A stretch of DNA of 64,000 bases, taken from contig NC_089826.1 of assembly GCF_035046505.1 (NCBI RefSeq), positions 69,561,254-69,625,253 of the forward strand, in the 5' to 3' direction. Shown piece by piece: positions 59,123 to 64,000 of this stretch. Numbering within the stretch: the stretch's first letter is position 1; each line of letters starts with the position of its first letter. The notes under the pieces were generated by a model, which was given only the letters and a program-made list of their open reading frames with translations, did no database searches and was not told the origin of the DNA. The stretch comes from Tiliqua scincoides (Eukaryota > Chordata > Lepidosauria > Squamata > Scincidae). A program made the translations under genes and the position numbers.

Positions 59123-60535
59123 CAAGAATTATGGCCATTTATTGGCACTGGAACATCTTTTTACTAAATCATTCCAATGTAAATCTGATTGTTTTAGGAG
59201 CTCTGTTTATTAAGATTTACTATTTACCAAGAATTTCAATCAAGTTTTTGGTATTGCTGTGCCCGTCTTTTTCATATGAAACCTCTCTTTGACAACCCCT
59301 TTCATTATCTGAGTGTGACTTGGCTGTGTAGAAAGATAAATAAATACTGCAAAATAGTAAAAAAAAATATCTTGATGAAATAGAAACCTCTTGATTTATA
59401 AACTATTTTGTTTACTAATGTAAGATAGTAATATATTTTGTATTTGTAGGCGTCTGTATGAAATAGCTCTGAGAAAATATCTAAATAATGACAGAAGTAA
59501 ATGTTCTTTGAGAATTTTTTTCTCTATCTTTCAATTTCCTTTTTCTCCTTCTACTCTGTGGAGATGACAGTTTTTAACTTATATCATAAATTTGAGGTAA
59601 AACTTGGACGTTATTAAATTATGTCTGCAGTCAACAGTAACTAAACAGACACACAAACAATCCTGCAAGCTCCTTTAGTGGTTTATGTTTTCAGTTGAAA
59701 GCCTTTCTTGCGATTTTTGTGCTCCTAAATAACCCTGGCTGGCAGCATTAGATCAGAGCTAGGGATGTGTGAAAATAACCTCTGTATTTCTATGAAGGTT
59801 TTCATATTCTTCTCTGTGTTCTCTGATATCTTCTGAGTGCCTGCTGAGTGTCCTGGGTAGCCTGGCCTTTCCAAACAAGTTCTGTGCATGTCATTTTCTT
59901 AAATCACAAAAGAGCATTTGTACAAATGAGTGTATCCTTTCGCAGGACAGTCCGCATACATGTGTTGGCATTTTACGTGCACATTACTGGTGGCTGCTCA
60001 TATACCATGATTTACATTTTCAGTGCTGTTAATTTTCTAGTTCTGCACAAGACTGCAAATAGCACCAGTGAAACTGGCAGCTTTTGCACCTGCTCCTAGC
60101 CTCCCTTTTGCCACAAGTAAGGGGAAGCCCCTTCACTCTAGAGATGAAACTGACAAAAGCTTTCATGTTTTCCCTTGGTCAATTTACCTCTTAAATGAAG
60201 GGACATGTCCAGAGAGAAACTTGTCCCTGTCACTGCTGCTCTTAGCAGCCTTTGGACACATTTCCCTAAGGTGTTATTTTATTCTCTGACCCCCATGTGC
60301 ACAAGTTTTTATGTTCCGCTCCTTTTCATTTTGTTCATTTTCATTTTGTTCTCCCCCCCCCCAAAAAAAAATTAATTCAGTTAGCATCAGACATAAGAGA
60401 GTGTCTGATATCCACACTGGAAATTGAAATATTAATTTACTTATGTATATATCTATCTAGGAAGTATTTAGGCAAAGTGCACACATTAGCACGAACTGTG
60501 CTGTTGCGACTTTCCCTCAGCCAATGTCCCTAGGA
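59123..60535. other. Intron, nothing recognised
   Basis: AT-rich, with no exon-like frame and no nameable repeat. Confidence 0.45.
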
Positions 60536-61664
60536 CAGTGGTTCTCACACTTTTAGCACCGGGACCCACTTTTTAGAATGAGAATCCCAATCGCCCAATT
60601 ACAGCAGGGAGATTGGAGTTTGTATGGCCTGGCTGGAACACACGAGCCCCTTCCCCTGAGGGGATTGGTGGAGGGCTGTGGCTGGGGGGAGCAGAGGTAA
60701 TTTAAGGACACAGCAACAGCCCCCCCTTCCTTCTTTGCTCATGGGCACCGAGCGGACACCCACCCATTACGCAATCTGAGTTGTACTGGTCGCCGATTGG
60801 GGCCGGGTAGGAAGTTTTTGCTGCCTGTCAAGATTGGACGGTGACAGGCAGTTTTTTTGCCTATCCCAGACTGCTGTGGGGTACGGGGCTGCGCCCCTAT
60901 TATACAGTCGGTCACTTTATGCTGGCAGGTGGTGTGGTAGAGGCGTGCTTGGGATTTTGGAGTGCACCTTCAGACAGCATAGGCAGGGCAGAACCCAATA
61001 GCAGTCCTCAGTGGCTCAGCGGCATGAGGACATTGACTGAGGCCCTGGCCGGGACCGCGGGGGTCCTCCTCAGAGGCTCAGCGGCTCGAGGCGGCACAGC
61101 ACGCGGTCCAGCTGCCTTCCCCTTATGAGACAGACCAGGATGAGCTGTGTCGCCCAAGAACATGGCGCAGCTTGGAGTCGGGTGCACATCCAGCCTGGGG
61201 GGCAGAGTTGGTTCTGGGCCCGCCCAGTGGTCCCGCTTCTGCACCACACGGGTTTTCGTGGCCCCTGCAACTGCAGGTCTCAGCCCCCTTTTTCTATATT
61301 AAAATGCTAATAAAGTGGCCCCTTCTCCCATGTGTGTTGTCTTGAGTGTTCATTGGACTGTGCCCAGACAGTCTGTCGGGACCCACCGGAAGTGATGTCA
61401 TGACCAGAAGTGACATCATGAAGCAGGGAAATTTTTTAACAATCCTAGGCTGTAATCCTACCCACACTTACCCAGGAGTAAAAAGCATAAGCATAGTATC
61501 CTATTCAAAGTACAGATCTGTTACATTTCCCCAAATGCAGTCACATACCATGGTAACATCAAGTCTTATGTATTAAAAATAAAATATTAAAATGAAAGGG
61601 GACCCACCTGAAATTGGCTCGCAACCCACCTAGTGGGTCCCAACCCACAGTTTGAGAAACACTG
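60536..61664 (+). mobile_element. hAT MITE with perfect 8-bp duplication, split by a ~780-bp insertion
   Basis: CAGTGGTTCTCACACTTTTA to CACAGTTTGAGAAACACTG. It is flanked by CCCTAGGA on both sides (60528-60535 and 61665-61672). MITE sequence stops at 60586 and resumes at 61368 at the adjoining consensus position. Confidence 0.92.
60587..61367. mobile_element. Unclassified ~780-bp insertion, possibly a solo LTR
   Basis: The insertion is defined by the broken MITE around it. It is GC-rich, lacks coding capacity, and has AATAAAG about 55 bp from its right end, which would suit an LTR. The ends do not show convincing TG..CA, so the family is open. A 6-bp border similarity (AGAATC, ACAGTC) may be a worn target duplication. 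Confidence 0.4.
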
Positions 61665-61672
61665 CCCTAGGA

Positions 61673-62671
61673 TAACTAAAGCAGAGCTCTGGTGTATAAG
61701 GCAGATTCTTATTGATCATAACATATATTTTTAATAAGTAGACTCACAGACGCTTCTCAACTTCTTTGGAAACCTTCTTTCTTTCTGTCTTCTCCAGAAA
61801 CTCAGAATCTAAAGAAGTCTCTGCTATTTCTTTTCGTACACCAGAACAGGAATGTGAGCTGCTCACAGAATACAACTGAGAAATTCAGGATTTTAGCATA
61901 ACTGTGATTGAGCAGCAGTATCCCCCCTCCCCTCAAGGTAGCAGCAAACACTAGAGTGCATGGTCTTTCTAATTCAGGCCTTTTCTTACCTTTTAATGAT
62001 TTTTTTTTCAGTTCTTAAAAAGTTTTTAAACGTTTAAAAGTGCAATACTGTATATCTGCATACAGGCTGGTGGAGCACAGGGGTTCTGCATTAGGTGAAA
62101 GCCTTCTTTCTGTGTCACTTACAGTACCTGCATGCAGATATACTGCACCTTTAAACTTTTTAAAAAAGAATTAATTTTAAAATGTGATAAGACCATTGGA
62201 AAGATCATGAAGTCCTGTCTTTGTTCCTGTGGGGTGGGAGGGGAAAAACTAATTGATGATATCTATGCTAAAATAATGGATTTCTCCACTGTATTCTACA
62301 GGCTGCTCTCGGGGGAGAGCCCCAGGGGAGAAAATGTCCCAGTAGCTTCATAAAGGAACCATTGAGTTCCATCCTTAGGCTATGGAGCTGTGACCATGAT
62401 TTTTTTCCCCTATCCCTATGGGTTATGTGTGTGAGAAGGAATAAAAGCATGATAGCCCTATTTCCCTTATGTGTCTGTCTTCTTTTGTTCATTAGTCTGT
62501 GGAGCAGAAGTTAGGAACAAACTTCTTTTTCAGATGATGGGGCTGAATAGAGCCTGCACATTTTGGCTCATATCTTAGCTTCTCAAGTACCTAGGAACTA
62601 ACTTTAAAAAGAAAGAGAGAAAGAAAGCTGCTAATTCTGACCTTCTAATGGGCAAAATGCATAGGGGAGTA
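61673..62671. other. Intron; one hairpin, otherwise unrecognised
   Basis: An imperfect inverted repeat lies between 62009-62066 and 62131-62176 (AAAAAGTTT..AA, ATATCTGCATACAGG against CCTGCATGCAGATAT, AACTTTTTAAAA). Confidence 0.6.
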
Positions 62672-62904
62672 AGGGCCAATCCTATCCAATTTTTCAGTGC
62701 CGGTGCTGCTGTGCTTATAGGGCAGGGGTCTCTAAACCCCAGCCCAGGAGCCAGATGAGGCCTGCAGCAAGCCTCTATCCAATCCAGGGCCATCCTCTTG
62801 TACCCTGAAAGCCTCTGGTCCACTCGACTGAACATGATCATAGCTGTGCTCTGATTGCATCTGGAGGGTGTTCTGAGGGCTGGAGAGGCTGTGAATGAGC
62901 CCAC
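62672..62904. mobile_element. MITE fragment joined to a hAT-like element
   Basis: GTAAGGGCCAATCCTATCCA at 62668-62720 is the left part of a GGGCCCAATCC MITE. CAGGGGTCTCTAAACCCCAG at 62723 then starts a hAT-like element. Its right end is not resolved. Confidence 0.55.
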
Positions 62905-62907
62905 TTA

Positions 62908-63086
62908 GGTCCCAGTCATATCCAATTTTCCAATTCCAGTGTTGCTGTGCCAAAGTGGCATGCATTGCATCCTGTGATAGGGAGGCAGTCACAAAGGCCT
63001 CCTTAAGGTATGAGAGCACTTGTTCCTTTACCTTGGGGCTGCATTGCGGCTGCCCCAGTGCTGGAAAGTTGGATAGGATTGGGCCC
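62908..63086. mobile_element. 179-bp MITE with TTA target duplication
   Basis: GGTCCCAGTCATATCCAATT to GGATAGGATTGGGCCC, with TTA at 62905-62907 and 63087-63089. Same length as the copy at 30900-31078. Confidence 0.9.
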
Positions 63087-63089
63087 TTA

Positions 63090-63690
63090 GCTGGCTAAAA
63101 CTCAACAATTTGAATAAAATGGCAACTCTAATTTCATACCCTGTCTTTCCACACAGAACTGGGCACTTTTGTTCTGGAAAGAATGACTACCTCTTAATAG
63201 GGAAAAGTAATGTTGTGCATTTGAGTGTACTATTGCAGCCGAAGGCAAATCTAATCCACATCTCAAACACTAATTCTTTCTCAGGGTTCGCCTTCATCAT
63301 AGCAAGCAGGGAGCATTTTCCTAGTTGTAAAAATATTTCCCTTTCGCATGGGGCTGTTGTGAGAGCAACTGAATCAAGGATTGGTAGGTGTGAATGAAGT
63401 ATGAATTAAATGATTTATCACAAATGTAAAAACAAACAAACATTGGTTTTCCCCACCTCATCTGATTTGAGTTATTTGTGCTTTCTTAGGAGTTCTGCTG
63501 ACTGATTAATGTCTCACTGTAAATAAGCATTTGAGTCTGATGATCAGTAATCCTTTACTCTAAATTGTCTTATTAGGGCAGCTTAATCCTGTGGTGCTCC
63601 AGTGCCACGAGGTCCAGTGGCGCTGAAACGGCCACCACTGTAACCTGCAGAGCCAGAGCAGCCGCCGGAATCTCCTCAGGGTCGGGAAAA
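63090..63690. other. Intron, nothing recognised
   Basis: No exon or named repeat. Confidence 0.45.
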
Positions 63691-63766
63691 TTTATTCATA
63701 AGAACATGAGAAGGGCGCCACTGGATCAGGCCAAAGGCCCATCTAGTCCAGCTTCCTCAGGGAGCA
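63691..63766 (-). repeat. CR1-like 3' tail
   Basis: CATAAGAACATGAGAAGGGC, CCACTGGATCAGGCCAAAGG and CCCATCTAGTCCAGCTTCC. The rest of the window to 64000 has no feature that I can name. Confidence 0.75.
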
Positions 63767-64000
63767 CACAAGCTTTTACCCTGGATAGAGCTCCACTGGT
63801 ACAGTGGGCCCTCATTCTCTTAAGGTCTTCCATTTAAAAATCCTTGAACTTTGTATAGCAGGAATCAAACTCATTTGACTGAATTGAAATTGAACTTTAA
63901 TACTTTATCTAGCCAAGGAGGAGAGTGGGGTAGTAATGGCCCCTTATGCACTGTTACCTTGGGTAAATTTAACCATTTGCCTTACCATGGTGAGGGTATA

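Noticed and set aside
30900-64000. Second KCTD8 exon in the window
   Set aside because: No stretch encodes the expected continuation after EYIFY (a PPQKIV-like start and the conserved C-terminal region). The intron is known to be very long in other vertebrates.

Overview
The window is vertebrate nuclear DNA, almost certainly from a squamate reptile (lizard). The repeat content shows this: tRNA-derived SINEs of the Sauria type, CR1-like LINE 3' ends with TTCTTATG-type tails, a 5S-rRNA-derived SINE, an L1 derivative, and many short hAT-like and palindromic non-autonomous DNA transposons. It contains one recognisable host gene segment: the first coding exon of KCTD8, an auxiliary subunit of GABA-B receptors, on the + strand at 29670-30564. 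The exon ends at a GTAAGT donor in codon phase 1. Everything after it (30565-64000) is the start of a long intron; the second exon is not here. Everything before about 28.5 kb is 5' intergenic DNA.

Layout. Positions 1-28.5 kb are repeat-rich intergenic DNA. This includes a SINE split by a 311-bp insertion, a layered DNA-transposon/CR1 complex at 2.8-5.9 kb, several hAT MITEs with readable 8-bp target duplications, LINE 3' ends, a 110-bp palindrome at 21.4 kb, and a head-to-head 5S-rRNA palindrome with an 11-bp target duplication at 26.4 kb. From 28.56 to 30.6 kb lies a GC- and CpG-rich island holding the presumed KCTD8 promoter, 5' UTR and exon 1. A tandem array of the ~90-bp palindromic repeat sits 340-580 bp upstream of the ATG. 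The intron (30.6-64 kb) holds a 153-bp tandem duplication just after the donor, a three-level nest (LINE, hAT, fold-back hAT) at 36.5-38.1 kb, an internally deleted L1 at 44.0-46.1 kb, an inverted-repeat complex at 55.5 kb, a nearly complete young mariner at 56.5-57.7 kb, and a hAT MITE split by a ~780-bp insertion at 60.5-61.7 kb.

The strongest pattern not explained by a single feature is a set of short non-autonomous elements of several lengths (90 to several hundred bp). Their termini share a core like CCCAATCCTA, and where the ends are clear they are flanked by TAA or TTA. One copy sits in a hAT element whose related copy is uninterrupted at the same point, so its 3-bp target duplication can be read directly. 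This fits a PIF/Harbinger-type mobiliser acting on many unrelated internal sequences. No autonomous partner is present in the window.

All family assignments rest on reading the sequence and on remembered features of the families. No database search was run.
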